From Bacteroides sp. (lineage in GTDB: Bacteria > Bacteroidota > Bacteroidia > Bacteroidales > Bacteroidaceae), in contig JAGOOC010000023.1 in assembly GCA_017992695.1 (NCBI GenBank), forward strand, positions 1-34,522: a stretch of DNA of 34,522 nt, read 5' to 3'. The notes under the pieces are model-generated. The model was not told the DNA's origin and made no database searches. It saw only the letters and a list, made by a program, of their open reading frames with translations. A program made the translations under genes and the position numbers. Below, piece by piece: positions 1 to 8,274 of the stretch (position 1 is the stretch's first letter; each line of letters opens with the position of its first letter).

Positions 1-1310
1 CCAATGTGTTTATCTGTAAGCACATTGTTATTCGTTACCTTCTTGAAGAATTTGTCACCACTGGCATCAATAAATTGTGTTTTATTATCTGCTTTATGCT
101 TTGAAAGAACAAGAATATTCACACCTATTGTAGTCCCATAGAATAAGTTTGGTGCTAAGGAAATTACCGTTTCCACAAAGTTGTTATCTATAAGGTACTT
201 TCTAATTTTCTGTTCTGCACCACCACGGTAAAAGATACCGGGGAAACAGACAATAGCTGCCCTACCTTTACTTGAGAGGTAACTAAGGGCATGTAGTACA
301 AAGGCGAAATCGGCTTTTGATTTAGGTGCCAACACACCGGCAGGGGCAAAACGGTCGTCATTAATTAAAGTTGGATCATCGTCACCTATCCACTTGATGG
401 AGTAAGGAGGGTTAGAGACTATCGCATCAAAAGGCTTATCATCTCCCAATTGAGGATTAAGAAGTGTATCGCCTAGAACGATATTGAACTTGTCGTAGTT
501 GATGTTGTGCAAAAACATATTCATGCGAGCCAGGTTATAAGTGGTGTGATTCACTTCCTGCCCAAAGAAACCCTCCTCAATGATGTGGTTATCAAAGTGT
601 TTTTTGGCTTGCAAAAGCAAGGAGCCCGAACCTGCTGCGGGGTCATAAATCTTATTTACGGTTGTTTGCTTATGCATAGCCAGCTGTGCAATGAGCTTGG
701 AAACGTGCTGTGGCGTAAAAAACTCACCCCCCGACTTTCCGGCATTGGCTGCATAATTGGAAATAAGAAACTCATAAGCATCCCCAAAAAGGTCAATTTG
801 GTTCTCCTCAAAATCTCCAAAGTTCAGTTCTTCTACCCCTTTTATAACGGCTGCTAAACGCTTGTTTTTATGTTCAACCGTATTGCCTAGTCGGGTGCTG
901 GTGGTATCAAAATCAGCAAACAATCCCTTTATATCCTCTTCGGATGGATAACCATTGGCAGAACTTTCAATCGCGTCAAAAATGGCTTTTAAGTCTGTAT
1001 TAAGATTGGAATTGGTATTTGCTGTCTTTGCGATATTCACAAAAAGTTGACTGGGATAGATAAAATAGCCTTTCGTTCTTATAGCATCATCTTTTACTTC
1101 CGGTGTTATTACATCATCCAACAAGTTTGTGTAGTCAATGCTATCATCGCCACCTTCTATGTAACTAGTGAAGTTTTCACTGATAAAACGATAAAACAGT
1201 GTTCCTAATACAAACTGTTTGAAATCCCATCCATCGACAGACCCACGTACTTCGTTGGCTATTCTCCATATTTTAGCTTGCAATTCAGCTCTTTGATTTA
1301 TGCTTGTCAT
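1..1310 (-). CDS. hsdM: Type I restriction-modification methylase subunit HsdM, 3' end outside window
   Basis: N6-adenine methyltransferase subunit of a type I restriction-modification complex; with HsdS it modifies the recognition site and with HsdR it forms the restriction enzyme. The reading frame is open from the ATG at 1310 to the left edge (436 codons). An N-terminal helical domain is followed by the SAM-binding motif DPAAGSGS (from residue 223) and the catalytic motif NPPY (N300, bases 402-413). The protein starts [15 protein letters not shown], which fits family N-termini. HsdS and HsdR are not visible and would lie beyond position 1. The gene is AT-richer than the core genes to its right. 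I saw no TAnnTTTG box in the 130 bases upstream. Family assignment is secure; completeness of the system is unknown. Confidence 0.93.
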   Translation of the reverse strand, partial: MTSINQRAELQAKIWRIANEVRGSVDGWDFKQFVLGTLFYRFISENFTSYIEGGDDSIDYTNLLDDVITPEVKDDAIRTKGYFIYPSQLFVNIAKTANTNSNLNTDLKAIFDAIESSANGYPSEEDIKGLFADFDTTSTRLGNTVEHKNKRLAAVIKGVEELNFGDFEENQIDLFGDAYEFLISNYAANAGKSGGEFFTPQHVSKLIAQLAMHKQTTVNKIYDPAAGSGSLLLQAKKHFDNHIIEEGFFGQEVNHTTYNLARMNMFLHNINYDKFNIVLGDTLLNPQLGDDKPFDAIVSNPPYSIKWIGDDDPTLINDDRFAPAGVLAPKSKADFAFVLHALSYLSSKGRAAIVCFPGIFYRGGAEQKIRKYLIDNNFVETVISLAPNLFYGTTIGVNILVLSKHKADNKTQFIDASGDKFFKKVTNNNVLTDKHI

Positions 1311-1500
1311 TTTTTATCTTTTAATAAGTCTTTTGGTTTTACTTTTGGAATAGCAGCAACTATTTCCCACTATTCAATTCATGTCTGTATAAATTTAAGG
1401 CGCTAAGTTAGCTTAAATTTTACTTATAACCCGAGTTCCGTTTAAGAATGTGCTTGCCTTTAACATTGTTAATTGATTTTCTATCTTCGCATCTCTTTGT

Positions 1501-1560
1501 GTGCAAGAGTACGCACTTTTGGTATGCAAGAGTACGTACTCTTGCATACCAAAAGTATAC
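1501..1560. repeat. 42-bp perfect palindrome with an adjacent partial direct copy
   Basis: Bases 1515-1556 form a perfect inverted repeat with 21-bp arms and no spacer, centred between 1535 and 1536 (centre AGTAC|GTACT). The word GCAAGAGTACG at 1503 recurs at 1526, giving a partial direct copy with a 23-bp offset to the left of the palindrome. There is no T-run, so it is not a standard terminator. It lies about 205 bp upstream of the hsdM start codon. Function unknown. Confidence 0.9.
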
Positions 1561-1900
1561 CTTTAACACACTAGTAAAACACTACTTTTACAAACGAGGA
1601 AATACGATAGGATATTGACTTAATTCAATAGATATACCCTACTGAAATAGAACATCTTAGAAACGCATATCCTTGTCTTTTCTCACTGCGCTGCCCTCTC
1701 CTCTTGATGCCTTTGTTTTGATTTACGCTCGACTCTTCCAACAGCGATACTTGCGCATTTGACAACTTCACTCCTTTCACTATTTGATGCTTCTCTTTGT
1801 ATTTGGTGATTCGCTCAGCTCTTGTTTTCAAACAGCCGAGCAGAACAAATGCAGAGCTTCATATTTCGTGCGGACACACAAAGCCCTATTTTGTTTCACC

Positions 1901-1976
1901 ATGCTGAAACTGTGGTTCCACCGCGTTGAAACAAAAGTTTCACGGCGTTGAAACAAAAGTTGCACGGCGTTGAAAC
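1901..1976. repeat. 22-bp tandem array with internal dyad
   Basis: The unit GCGTTGAAACAAAAGTTTCA plus two more bases starts at 1923 and 1945, and a third partial copy starts at 1967. A degenerate copy precedes them at 1901-1922, in register. The period is exactly 22. Each full unit contains the dyad GTTGAAAC / GTTTCA around AAAA, so each can fold into a small hairpin. There are too few copies and no variable spacers, so this is not a CRISPR. Confidence 0.85.
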
Positions 1977-2057
1977 GACTACAGGCAGCATAAACCGGTA
2001 GGCCAATCTGCAAGGTAAAACGTTATGGGTATCGTTAGAACAAATAGCAGAGTTATT

Positions 2058-2312
2058 TTAACGTAATAAATCGATTAAAGTTACATAAAATTGCTGTGGT
2101 CGTTGATGATCACAGCCTAATAATTCCGCTACTCCTTTTGCAGCATATTACACAGGAACAATCACATAAAACCCTCTATATACCGACGCAATATGCCTCT
2201 GCGAGCTTAATCGATAAAGCTCATTTTTAATCTGTTGCTCAGGAGTATTTGCAAACGCATGCTGCACCTCTTCGACACTAACAAAGGCTCGTATTAGGTG
2301 AATTAAATCGTT
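2058..2312 (-). pseudogene. Remnant of an AbiEi-like type IV antitoxin (winged-helix N-terminal region)
   Basis: Reading the minus strand from 2312 gives 54 residues that resemble the N-terminal winged-helix region of AbiEi-type antitoxins. They include the repeat-like helix SVEEVQHAFANTPEQQIKNE and the signature YRGFYVIVPV. An in-frame TAA at 2148-2150 breaks the frame exactly where the family continues with xYxxKGV, and YAAKGV is indeed found just after the stop. Homology-like sequence fades and ends at a second stop at 2058. There is no start codon at the 5' end, and the partner AbiEii toxin is absent. AbiEi normally represses its own operon and neutralises an abortive-infection nucleotidyltransferase. 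Assignment is from motif memory and should be treated as probable. Confidence 0.5.
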
Positions 2313-2370
2313 CTACATATCGGGCTTTACCAAGGTTACAAAAGAAAAATCACAAAAAACAGATGAAAGA

Positions 2371-2401
2371 TTCGATTATAAACGAAAGTTTTATATCTTT
2401 G
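2371..2401 (+). promoter_or_regulatory. Putative promoter of the DUF4143 ATPase gene
   Basis: A -7 box TATCTTTG lies at 2394-2401, with TTCG at 2371-2374 as a weak -33 element 19 bases upstream. The implied transcript start is near 2405, leaving a leader of about 13 bases to the ATG at 2418. Confidence 0.55.
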
Positions 2402-2417
2402 AGGAAAACATTTGGTT

Positions 2418-3692
2418 ATGGACAATAGATTTGGAATATTAAAGAAGTACAACTTCTGGGGCGAAAGTAAAATACCTGTTGGCTATCTTCGTACTGAATA
2501 TACCGACAAAATATATTCATACAGCGGTAAAAATCGCTTAATAAAGGTTCTTGTAGGGCAAAGGCGTGTAGGTAAAAGCTATATTTTGCGACAATTGGCT
2601 TTGAGGCTTATAGAAAATGGGGTAGATAGCAAAAATACACTCTTTATTAACTGTGAGTTATCAGAGTTTAGTTTTATCCAAACTCACAAGGATTTAGACG
2701 ATTTGATAAAGTTGTATCGTAATGAGCTCAAGCCACAAGGGCGTATATATATCTTTTTAGATGAGGTGCAGAATGTCAAAGAGTGGGAACGAGCTATAAA
2801 TTCCTATTCACAAGATTATATTGATGAATATGAGGTATTTATTAGTGGTTCTAATTCTAAGATGTTGTCTGGGGAGTTGGCTACACTTCTTTCGGGCCGA
2901 TATATCTGTTTTGATATTTTTCCTTTCAGTTTTAATGAGTATGTTGGTATTACCGGTAAGGAGCATAACAAGCAGAGCTATGAAGAATATATGTCAAGCG
3001 GAGGACTTCCTGAACTTTTTGTTTTGCCGGAGCCGGAGTTAAAGCGCAACTATATATCTGCCGTCAAAGACACCGTACTGTTGCGTGATATTATTCAACG
3101 TTATACGATTAGAGATGCTAAATTATTGGAGGATATTTTCGTTTATCTGGTTAATAATGCCTCTAATCTATTGTCTATCACAAATATTACTAATTACCTT
3201 AAAAGTAGCGGACGAAAAACAAGTTACGATACAGTGGCTACCTATATAGGGTACATCGAAGATACATACTTGGTACATCGTGCCGAAAAGTATAACATCA
3301 GAGGAAAAGAGACGATTGCAGGAAACTGCAAATACTACATCAACGATCTATCGTTTAACAACTATCTCTATCAGGGTTTTGGCTATGGTGCTGGTTATCA
3401 GTTGGAAAACCTTGTATATCTTGAACTACTGCGTAATGGTTTTGATGTTTATGTGGGTAGCATTAAAGGCAAAGAGGTTGATTTTGTGGCTATAAAGGGA
3501 GACAGGACTATTTATATTCAGGCAACGTTAATGCTTATTGACAAACAGACCATAGAGCGTGAATACTCGGCATTGGAGTCAATAGAGGACAACTACGAAA
3601 AATATGTTGTCTCACTCGACTCCACACAGTTATTCTCTCGTGGGGGAATCCGTCACATTCAGGCATGGAATTTGGCGGAAGCTTTGAAGTAA
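2418..3692 (+). CDS. AAA ATPase with DUF4143-type C-terminal domain
   Basis: ATPase of the large, poorly understood AAA_14/DUF4143 family, of which no specific substrate is known. Walker A is GQRRVGKS (residues 47-54) and Walker B is FLDEVQN (113-119). The segment ISGSNSKMLSGEL matches the sensor region of the family. The C-terminal half fits the DUF4143 nuclease-like fold. Length is 424 residues from ATG 2418. A TTG two codons earlier (2412) is also in frame and sits 6 bases after GAGGA (2401-2405), so the start is not fully settled. The gene is AT-rich with codon use unlike the core genes to the right, and it lies between broken defence-type genes, which suggests acquisition by transfer. 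Such ATPases are frequent singletons in Bacteroidales accessory DNA. Confidence 0.88.
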   Translation: MDNRFGILKKYNFWGESKIPVGYLRTEYTDKIYSYSGKNRLIKVLVGQRRVGKSYILRQLALRLIENGVDSKNTLFINCELSEFSFIQTHKDLDDLIKLYRNELKPQGRIYIFLDEVQNVKEWERAINSYSQDYIDEYEVFISGSNSKMLSGELATLLSGRYICFDIFPFSFNEYVGITGKEHNKQSYEEYMSSGGLPELFVLPEPELKRNYISAVKDTVLLRDIIQRYTIRDAKLLEDIFVYLVNNASNLLSITNITNYLKSSGRKTSYDTVATYIGYIEDTYLVHRAEKYNIRGKETIAGNCKYYINDLSFNNYLYQGFGYGAGYQLENLVYLELLRNGFDVYVGSIKGKEVDFVAIKGDRTIYIQATLMLIDKQTIEREYSALESIEDNYEKYVVSLDSTQLFSRGGIRHIQAWNLAEALK

Positions 3693-3743
3693 TTTGGAAA
3701 GGTTTTTAGCACTGCTCTAAATAGTTATTTCATTAAAGAAAGA

Positions 3744-3773
3744 TTGCGATGCGGAGAATAATGAGTATATTTG
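3744..3773 (+). promoter_or_regulatory. Promoter of the deleted Fic gene
   Basis: A -7 box TATATTTG at 3766-3773 is preceded by TTG at 3744-3746 with a 19-base spacer, a good Bacteroidetes promoter. The start codon follows at 3810, so the promoter survives although the gene is deleted. Confidence 0.6.
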
Positions 3774-3809
3774 TCGCAATAATTGCGTAGAATAAAAAGG
3801 CATAAACTT

Positions 3810-4117
3810 ATGTACATACATCAAACTAAAGATTGGCCAAATTTCACATGGGACAATGGCAAGCTGCTTACATTGCTGGCTAATGTAAGACACCTGCAAG
3901 GTCGTTTATTGGGAAAGATGGAGAGTTCATGCTTAACAAACTACTGGATGATTTTGAAGGAAAGCTAACATCTTCTAAATGGGCCAAAATGACCAAGTGT
4001 TCGCAGGATACGGCAATCCGAGACATACAAGACTTGATAACTAAAGGTATTCTACAGAAAGAGGCGCAAGGTGGTAGAAGCACGAATTACGAATTGATAC
4101 AATCAGATATTGACTGA
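3810..4117 (+). pseudogene. Internally deleted Fic family protein (DUF4172 N-terminus joined to C-terminal winged helix)
   Basis: The first 38 or so codons from ATG 3810 encode MYIHQTKDWPNFTWDNGKLL and the LQGRLLGKME stretch typical of the DUF4172 N-terminus of large Fic proteins. From about 3929, in another frame, come LEDFEGKLTSSKWAKM-like residues and SQDTAIRDIQDLITKGIL, the usual C-terminal winged helix of the same family. The central Fic domain with its HPFxxGNGR motif, some 250 residues, is missing, and the join near 3925 shifts the frame. The N-terminal frame ends after the join. A 62-residue frame starting at ATG 3929 could still express the winged helix alone. Fic proteins usually transfer AMP to target proteins; this copy cannot. 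Confidence 0.8.
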
Positions 4118-4164
4118 AGCTCTAATTTCTGGTATAACCCAACCACGACTTCCATCAAACCTAT

Positions 4165-4218
4165 ACAAAATAGAAGAAGCTCTGTAATCCTTCAATTACA
4201 GAGCTTCTTCTATTTTGT
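4165..4218. terminator. Bidirectional terminator, 24-bp perfect stem
   Basis: Arms 4165-4188 and 4195-4218 are perfectly complementary over 24 bp around a 6-base loop. A-rich and T-rich ends make it serve both strands: the plus-strand transcript of the Fic remnant and the minus-strand tRNA-Asp transcript, whose 3' end is 17 bases away. Confidence 0.85.
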
Positions 4219-4234
4219 GTGCTTCTTTCAAAAG

Positions 4235-4308
4235 CGGTCCGGACGGGACTCGAACCCGCGACCCCCTGCGTGACAGGCAGGTATTCTAACCAACTGAACT
4301 ACCGAACC
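4235..4308 (-). tRNA. tRNA-Asp (GTC)
   Basis: The 74-base minus-strand sequence folds as a cloverleaf. The acceptor arm is GGTTCGG/CCGGACC with one G-U pair, the discriminator base is G as usual for Asp, the anticodon loop is CTGTCAC with anticodon GTC, and the T loop contains GGTTCGAGTCC. The CCA end is not encoded. Accessory DNA lies directly on its 3' side. Confidence 0.97.
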
Positions 4309-4345
4309 ATTTTATTCTTAATGCCAACGCTCTCGTTTGCGGTTA

Positions 4346-4375
4346 CAAAGGTAAACATTAATTCTATACCTGCAA
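4346..4375 (-). promoter_or_regulatory. Promoter of tRNA-Asp
   Basis: On the minus strand a -7 box TACCTTTG (4353 to 4346) follows TTG (4375-4373) after 19 bases, and lies 37 bases before the tRNA 5' end at 4308. It is divergent from the aminotransferase promoter. Confidence 0.65.
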
Positions 4376-4415
4376 TAGTCAGCATGAAATATTTTTCATC
4401 TTCTTTATTCTTCAC

Positions 4416-4444
4416 TTGATTATAAGGAATTTAATTTATCTTTG
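4416..4444 (+). promoter_or_regulatory. Promoter of the aminotransferase gene
   Basis: TTG at 4416-4418, an 18-base spacer, and the -7 box TATCTTTG at 4437-4444. The start codon is at 4479, giving a leader of about 31 bases. Confidence 0.65.
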
Positions 4445-4478
4445 TAGCACGAAATTAATTCTTATAGATACAATAAAG

Positions 4479-5795
4479 ATGAAAGATACTCCAATTAAAC
4501 GCGCATTGGTTGACCAAACAATCAGCGAATTTCAAATTGCCGACTTTGCCAAAGCGACCATTCGCGAAGTAAAAGCCATTGCCGCTAAGGCAGAAGCCGA
4601 ATCGGGCGTTGAGTTTATTAAAATGGAAATGGGTGTACCCGGACTGCCGGCCTCGGCCATCGGCGTGCAGGCAGAGATAGAAGCCTTGCAAAAGGGTGTT
4701 GCCAGCCTCTACCCCGACATCAACGGACTGCCGGAATTGAAGCAAGAGGCTTCTCGCTTCATCAAAGCCTTTATCAACGTAGATATAGAAGCCGAAGGCT
4801 GCGTGCCGGTAACGGGCTCCATGCAGGGCACGTTTGCCTCCTTTCTTACCTGCAGCCAATGTAACAATGAGAGAGACACGATTCTCTTTATCGATCCGGG
4901 ATTCCCCGTGCAGAAGCAACAACTGATGGTGATGGGGCAAAAGTATGAGACCTTCGATGTGTACAACTATCGGGGCGAAAAGCTGCAAGAGAAGTTGGAA
5001 GGTTACCTGAAGAAAGGAAACATCTCGGCCATCATCTACTCGAACCCCAACAACCCCAGCTGGATCTGCCTCAACGACAAGGAGCTGCGCATCATCGGAA
5101 AGCTCGCTACTGCATACGATGTCATTGTGCTCGAAGACTTGGCTTACTTTGCCATGGACTTCCGCCAAAACCTAAGCACACCCTTCGAAGCGCCTTATCA
5201 GCCTAGCGTGGCTCATTATACCGATAATTACATCCTGCTTATCTCGGGTTCGAAAGCGTTTAGCTATGCAGGACAACGCATTGGGGTAAGTTGCATCTCG
5301 AACAAGCTCTACCACCGCGCCTACCCCGGACTGACAAAGCGTTACGGCGGAGGAACCTTTGGCACCGTCTTTATCCATCGGGTGCTCTATGCGCTCTCTT
5401 CGGGAACCAGTCACTCGGCTCAGTATGCCCTGAAAGCGATGCTGAAAGCGGCTAGCGATGGCACTTACAACTTCATCGACGATGTAAAAGTGTATGGCGA
5501 AAGGGCGCACCGACTCAAAGAGATCTTCCTGCGTCACGGGTTTCATTTGGTGTACGACAATGACTTGGGCAACCCCATTGCCGATGGGTTCTACTTCACT
5601 ATCGGCTACCCGGGCATGACGAGCGGTGAGCTGGCCAAAGAACTGATGTACTACGGTGTAAGTGCCATTTCGCTGGTTACAACAGGCAGCCAACAAGAAG
5701 GTTTGCGCGCATGCACCTCCTTCATCCTGGAGCATCAGTATGCCGAATTGGACAAACGAATGAAGCTATTTGCCGAAAACCACCCACACAAGTAG
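4479..5795 (+). CDS. PLP-dependent aminotransferase, class I/II fold
   Basis: Fold-type I PLP enzyme of 438 residues. The expected motifs are in order: NPNNP (189-193) for cofactor and carboxylate binding, the LEDLAY stretch with the aspartate that contacts the pyridine ring, and SGSKAFSYAGQR with the Schiff-base lysine K259. The substrate cannot be read from the sequence; the conserved Bacteroidales form is usually labelled simply as aminotransferase. The reading frame could extend upstream to 4416, but that would overlap the promoter; ATG 4479 gives MKDTPIKRALVDQ and a plausible family N-terminus. It is followed after 84 bases by yqgE on the same strand. Confidence 0.9.
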   Translation: MKDTPIKRALVDQTISEFQIADFAKATIREVKAIAAKAEAESGVEFIKMEMGVPGLPASAIGVQAEIEALQKGVASLYPDINGLPELKQEASRFIKAFINVDIEAEGCVPVTGSMQGTFASFLTCSQCNNERDTILFIDPGFPVQKQQLMVMGQKYETFDVYNYRGEKLQEKLEGYLKKGNISAIIYSNPNNPSWICLNDKELRIIGKLATAYDVIVLEDLAYFAMDFRQNLSTPFEAPYQPSVAHYTDNYILLISGSKAFSYAGQRIGVSCISNKLYHRAYPGLTKRYGGGTFGTVFIHRVLYALSSGTSHSAQYALKAMLKAASDGTYNFIDDVKVYGERAHRLKEIFLRHGFHLVYDNDLGNPIADGFYFTIGYPGMTSGELAKELMYYGVSAISLVTTGSQQEGLRACTSFILEHQYAELDKRMKLFAENHPHK

Positions 5796-5879
5796 AAAAC
5801 CATCTACTTAATTAGAAATATATATAAAAGAAATGGGCATTATGCTTGCTCCTAAGAAAAGATTAATTATATTAGGGGC

Positions 5880-6470
5880 ATGAAAATGGAAGAGAACCTA
5901 TTTAAAATTGAGTCAAACAATGCATCGCCCTCACGAGGGAAGGTTCTTATTTCGGAACCTTTCCTTTGCGATGTTACCTTTGGACGCTCGGTTGTGCTAC
6001 TTGTAGACCACAATGAGGAGGGAAGTATGGGCTTAATCATCAATAAAGAACTACCGATTTTGCTCAACGATATTATCAACGAATTCAAATACCTCGACAA
6101 CATCCCCCTTTACAAAGGTGGGCCCATCTGCACCGATACGTTATTCTACCTGCACACGCTACCCGATATCCCCGAAGCTTATCCGGTAAACAAGGGGTTG
6201 TACATCAACGGAGATTTTAACGCCATCAAGCGATACGTGTTGCAAGGCAATCCGATTGAGGGAAAGATACGTTTCTTCCTTGGCTATTCGGGTTGGGAAC
6301 AGGAGCAGCTAAAGCAAGAAATCATCGAAAACGCCTGGATGGTTGGGAATGAAGAGCCGTCTTTCTTGCTCAACGAAAAGAGCAAATACATGTGGAGCAA
6401 ATCGCTGCAAAAACTGGGTAGCAAGTACGAAGTGTGGTCGCGCTTCCCGCAAGTGCCGTCGCTTAATTAA
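5880..6470 (+). CDS. YqgE/AlgH family protein (DUF179)
   Basis: Conserved protein of 196 residues from the YqgE/AlgH family, whose biochemical role is not established. Family hallmarks are [13 protein letters not shown] near residue 20, [34 protein letters not shown], and the C-terminal [13 protein letters not shown] and [14 protein letters not shown] second ATG two codons on (5886) is possible and has GGGG at better spacing, but 5880 keeps the usual N-terminal length in the genus. It ends convergently to the GNAT gene. Confidence 0.92.
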   Translation: MKMEENLFKIESNNASPSRGKVLISEPFLCDVTFGRSVVLLVDHNEEGSMGLIINKELPILLNDIINEFKYLDNIPLYKGGPICTDTLFYLHTLPDIPEAYPVNKGLYINGDFNAIKRYVLQGNPIEGKIRFFLGYSGWEQEQLKQEIIENAWMVGNEEPSFLLNEKSKYMWSKSLQKLGSKYEVWSRFPQVPSLN

Positions 6471-6492
6471 GGCTACTTAATTATTCAAGAGC

Positions 6493-6524
6493 AAACGGTT
6501 TACCTCTTCAAGTACAAGCCGTTT
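6493..6524. terminator. Weak bidirectional hairpin between yqgE and the GNAT gene
   Basis: AAACGGTTT (6493-6501) can pair with AAGCCGTTT (6516-6524), with one G-U pair and a 14-base loop. It lies between two convergent stop codons and overlaps the GNAT stop. There is no long T-run, so the call is tentative. Confidence 0.3.
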
Positions 6525-7059
6525 ATCTCTTTGGATTCAAGCACTGCATCAGTACCGCATCGCGAAAGCCATCGGCCGTTTGCAACCACTCTTTAAGCAC
6601 TCCGCTTTGGACGAAACCGCACGAACGAAACAGGCGCAAGCTCGCCTCGTTATCCACAGCCACATAGGCATAGAGCTGATGAATGCAGAGAAAACCAAAC
6701 ACATAATCGCACAGCAGTTTTAGCGCATCGGCAGCATAGCCTTCGTTGCGAAATTGCTGATGCACGGCAATGCCGACTGCTCCATGCGAATGCAGGGGTA
6801 CAAAATCAGTTACGTCGATGGTTCCTACCGTGCGGTTGTCTTCGAGACGCACAATCATCATGCGCAACTGCTTGTCGGCAAACACATCACACTGCGACCC
6901 TTCAATGTACTGTCGCAACACAAAGCGCGAATAAGGCACGGTGAAGCTGCTCACATCCCACATGGCAGGGTCGTTTTCCATTTCGTACATCACATCCAGA
7001 TCCTCGGGCTCTACGGCACGCAGGAAAATGCGGTCGTTCTTTAAAAAAGTTGGTTTCAT
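6523..7059 (-). CDS. GNAT family N-acetyltransferase, RimJ/RimL-like
   Basis: Acetyl-CoA dependent acetyltransferase of 178 residues; the substrate is unknown and could be a ribosomal protein N-terminus, an antibiotic or a small molecule. The N-terminus FLKNDRIFLRAVEPEDLDVM and the acetyl-CoA loop QQFRNEGYA are typical, followed by YVAVDNEASLRLFRSCGF. The start is ATG 7059, whose ATGA overlaps the TGA stop of the upstream membrane protein gene, so the two are translationally coupled. A longer open frame reaching 7254 lies over the upstream gene and is not used. Confidence 0.9.
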   Translation of the reverse strand: MKPTFLKNDRIFLRAVEPEDLDVMYEMENDPAMWDVSSFTVPYSRFVLRQYIEGSQCDVFADKQLRMMIVRLEDNRTVGTIDVTDFVPLHSHGAVGIAVHQQFRNEGYAADALKLLCDYVFGFLCIHQLYAYVAVDNEASLRLFRSCGFVQSGVLKEWLQTADGFRDAVLMQCLNPKR

Positions 7060-7526
7060 GGTTCGTCTATTGGTTCGGGTTCGGGGGCAATATGCAAGTC
7101 TTGGCGCAGTTTCTTCTCTCCGGGGATGCAGAAAAGGGAGGCTGTTAGCCCGATGAAGGCACAGAGCGCACCGGTGCTGCTCAGCGTGAGGTAGTAGCCC
7201 GTGAGGCAAAACAGGATGCTCACTCCGAGTATAGCCAGGCGGATGATGCTCCACAATTGATACTGGCTCAATGCCACCGGAAAGGTGTAGGTGTCGATCT
7301 TCTTATGAAGCACCAAGCCGAAGAGCTTGAGCGACAAAGGTACGGAGAGGGCTGTAAGCAAGATGCAGGCCGTCTCCACAAAATAGCTGGCACGCACATC
7401 ATCTACGAAGCTACCCACAGGGATGAGGTCTGTTTCGCCCAACACAATGTAAGCAATAGGTAGCGCCCACAGTGCTTTGTAGCAGCTTTTCAGTATCTTT
7501 ACGGTTTTCGTTAGTTGTTGTTCCAT
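7056..7526 (-). CDS. Small integral membrane protein of unknown function
   Basis: 156 residues with about four hydrophobic helices (roughly residues 19-31, 47-73, 91-116 and 118-133) and a Pro/Glu-rich cytoplasm-like tail APEPEPIDEP. I recognise no catalytic motif or named domain. It sits between recR (41 bases upstream) and the GNAT gene (4-base overlap), so the three probably form one transcript. A DNA-repair link is not implied by anything in the protein itself. Confidence 0.75.
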   Translation of the reverse strand: MEQQLTKTVKILKSCYKALWALPIAYIVLGETDLIPVGSFVDDVRASYFVETACILLTALSVPLSLKLFGLVLHKKIDTYTFPVALSQYQLWSIIRLAILGVSILFCLTGYYLTLSSTGALCAFIGLTASLFCIPGEKKLRQDLHIAPEPEPIDEP

Positions 7527-7567
7527 CGTTATTCTAATGTGTAGGTTTCTTGGGGAGGGAATGGGGG

Positions 7568-8182
7568 TTATTTCCCGGTAAACGTAGTTCGGTTCACCAA
7601 GCTGCGCCCAAGGGTTATCTCATCGGTATACTCCAGCTCATCGCCTATTGAAACCCCACGAGCCAGCACGCTCAGTATCACGTTCATCTTGTCGAGCTTG
7701 CGGTAGATGTAAAAGTTGGTGGTGTCGCCCTCCATGGTGGTGCTCAGTGCCAAAATCACCTCTTTCACTGTTCCTTCGGCTACGCGCCTCACCAAGCTCT
7801 CTATTTGCAGGTCGCTTGGCCCTACCCCGTCCATGGGCGAGATGATGCCGCCCAACACATGGTACAGCCCCCGAAACTGCTGCGTTCCTTCTACAGCCAT
7901 CACGTCGCGGATGTTTTCGACCACACAGATGGTGGAGGCATCGCGCTGCGGATTGGCACAGATCTGACAGGTCTCCGTATCGGATATATTGTGACAAACC
8001 TTGCAGTATTTCACTTCTCGTTTCAAGGTGATGATTGCGTTTCCGAACGCTTCGACCACCGGCTGATCCTGCCTCAACAGATGCAGCACCAACCGCATAG
8101 CCGTCTTTCGTCCGATGCCCGGGAGTTTAGAAAATTCGCCCACTGCCTTTTCGAGCAGGATGGATGGATATTGTTGATTCAT
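7568..8182 (-). CDS. recR: Recombination mediator protein RecR
   Basis: Works with RecO and RecF to load RecA on gapped DNA. The 204 residues match the usual family length of about 200. In order: the helix-hairpin-helix [12 protein letters not shown] (20-31), a zinc finger with C60, C63, C72 and C75, the Toprim segment [14 protein letters not shown], and the C-terminal [15 protein letters not shown]. The start ATG 8182 gives [14 protein letters not shown], the family N-terminus; an open extension to 8209 runs into the promoter. Confidence 0.97.
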   Translation of the reverse strand: MNQQYPSILLEKAVGEFSKLPGIGRKTAMRLVLHLLRQDQPVVEAFGNAIITLKREVKYCKVCHNISDTETCQICANPQRDASTICVVENIRDVMAVEGTQQFRGLYHVLGGIISPMDGVGPSDLQIESLVRRVAEGTVKEVILALSTTMEGDTTNFYIYRKLDKMNVILSVLARGVSIGDELEYTDEITLGRSLVNRTTFTGK

Positions 8183-8206
8183 GAATACAATCGTGTAATT
8201 AGGCAA

Positions 8207-8236
8207 CAAAGATAGTAATCAATTGCGAAGATACAA
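8207..8236 (-). promoter_or_regulatory. Promoter of recR
   Basis: On the minus strand the -7 box TATCTTTG (8214 to 8207) follows TTG (8236-8234) after 19 bases. It lies 24 bases before ATG 8182 and is divergent from the symporter promoter. Confidence 0.65.
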
Positions 8237-8258
8237 TTACGAAATGCAAAATAAGTAG

Positions 8259-8266
8259 TACCTTTG
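8259..8266 (+). promoter_or_regulatory. -7 box of the symporter gene, very close to the start codon
   Basis: TACCTTTG ends only 8 bases before ATG 8275. If the last G is at -4 the transcript would start near 8270, leaving a leader of about 5 bases. No clear -33 element was found. Confidence 0.5.
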
Positions 8267-8274
8267 CAGCCGTT

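Larger units (their letters stand above)
1311..2057. other. Intergenic accessory DNA without a convincing gene
   Basis: AT-rich stretch upstream of hsdM. It contains the palindrome at 1515-1556 and the 22-bp array at 1901-1976, listed separately. Two short minus-strand reading frames (1625-1831 and 1828-2013) have no recognisable domain, and one of them runs through the repeat array, so neither is called as a gene. A plus-strand TATCTTCG at 1482-1489 resembles a -7 box but has no well placed -33 element and no gene behind it. Confidence 0.6.

Noticed and set aside
507-857. Plus-strand reading frame of 116 residues
   Set aside because: It lies wholly over hsdM on the opposite strand and shows no domain; hsdM has strong motifs.
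1625-2013. Two small minus-strand reading frames upstream of hsdM
   Set aside because: Lys/Arg/Ser-rich or repeat-derived sequence, no start signal or family resemblance; one crosses the 22-bp array.
4235-4308. Direct repeat of the tRNA-Asp 3' end as an attachment site
   Set aside because: I looked for the T-arm and acceptor sequence elsewhere in 1-4200 and did not see a copy; the partner site may be outside the window.
4455-5735. Two long minus-strand frames over the aminotransferase gene
   Set aside because: Antisense shadows of a well supported PLP enzyme gene with its own promoter.
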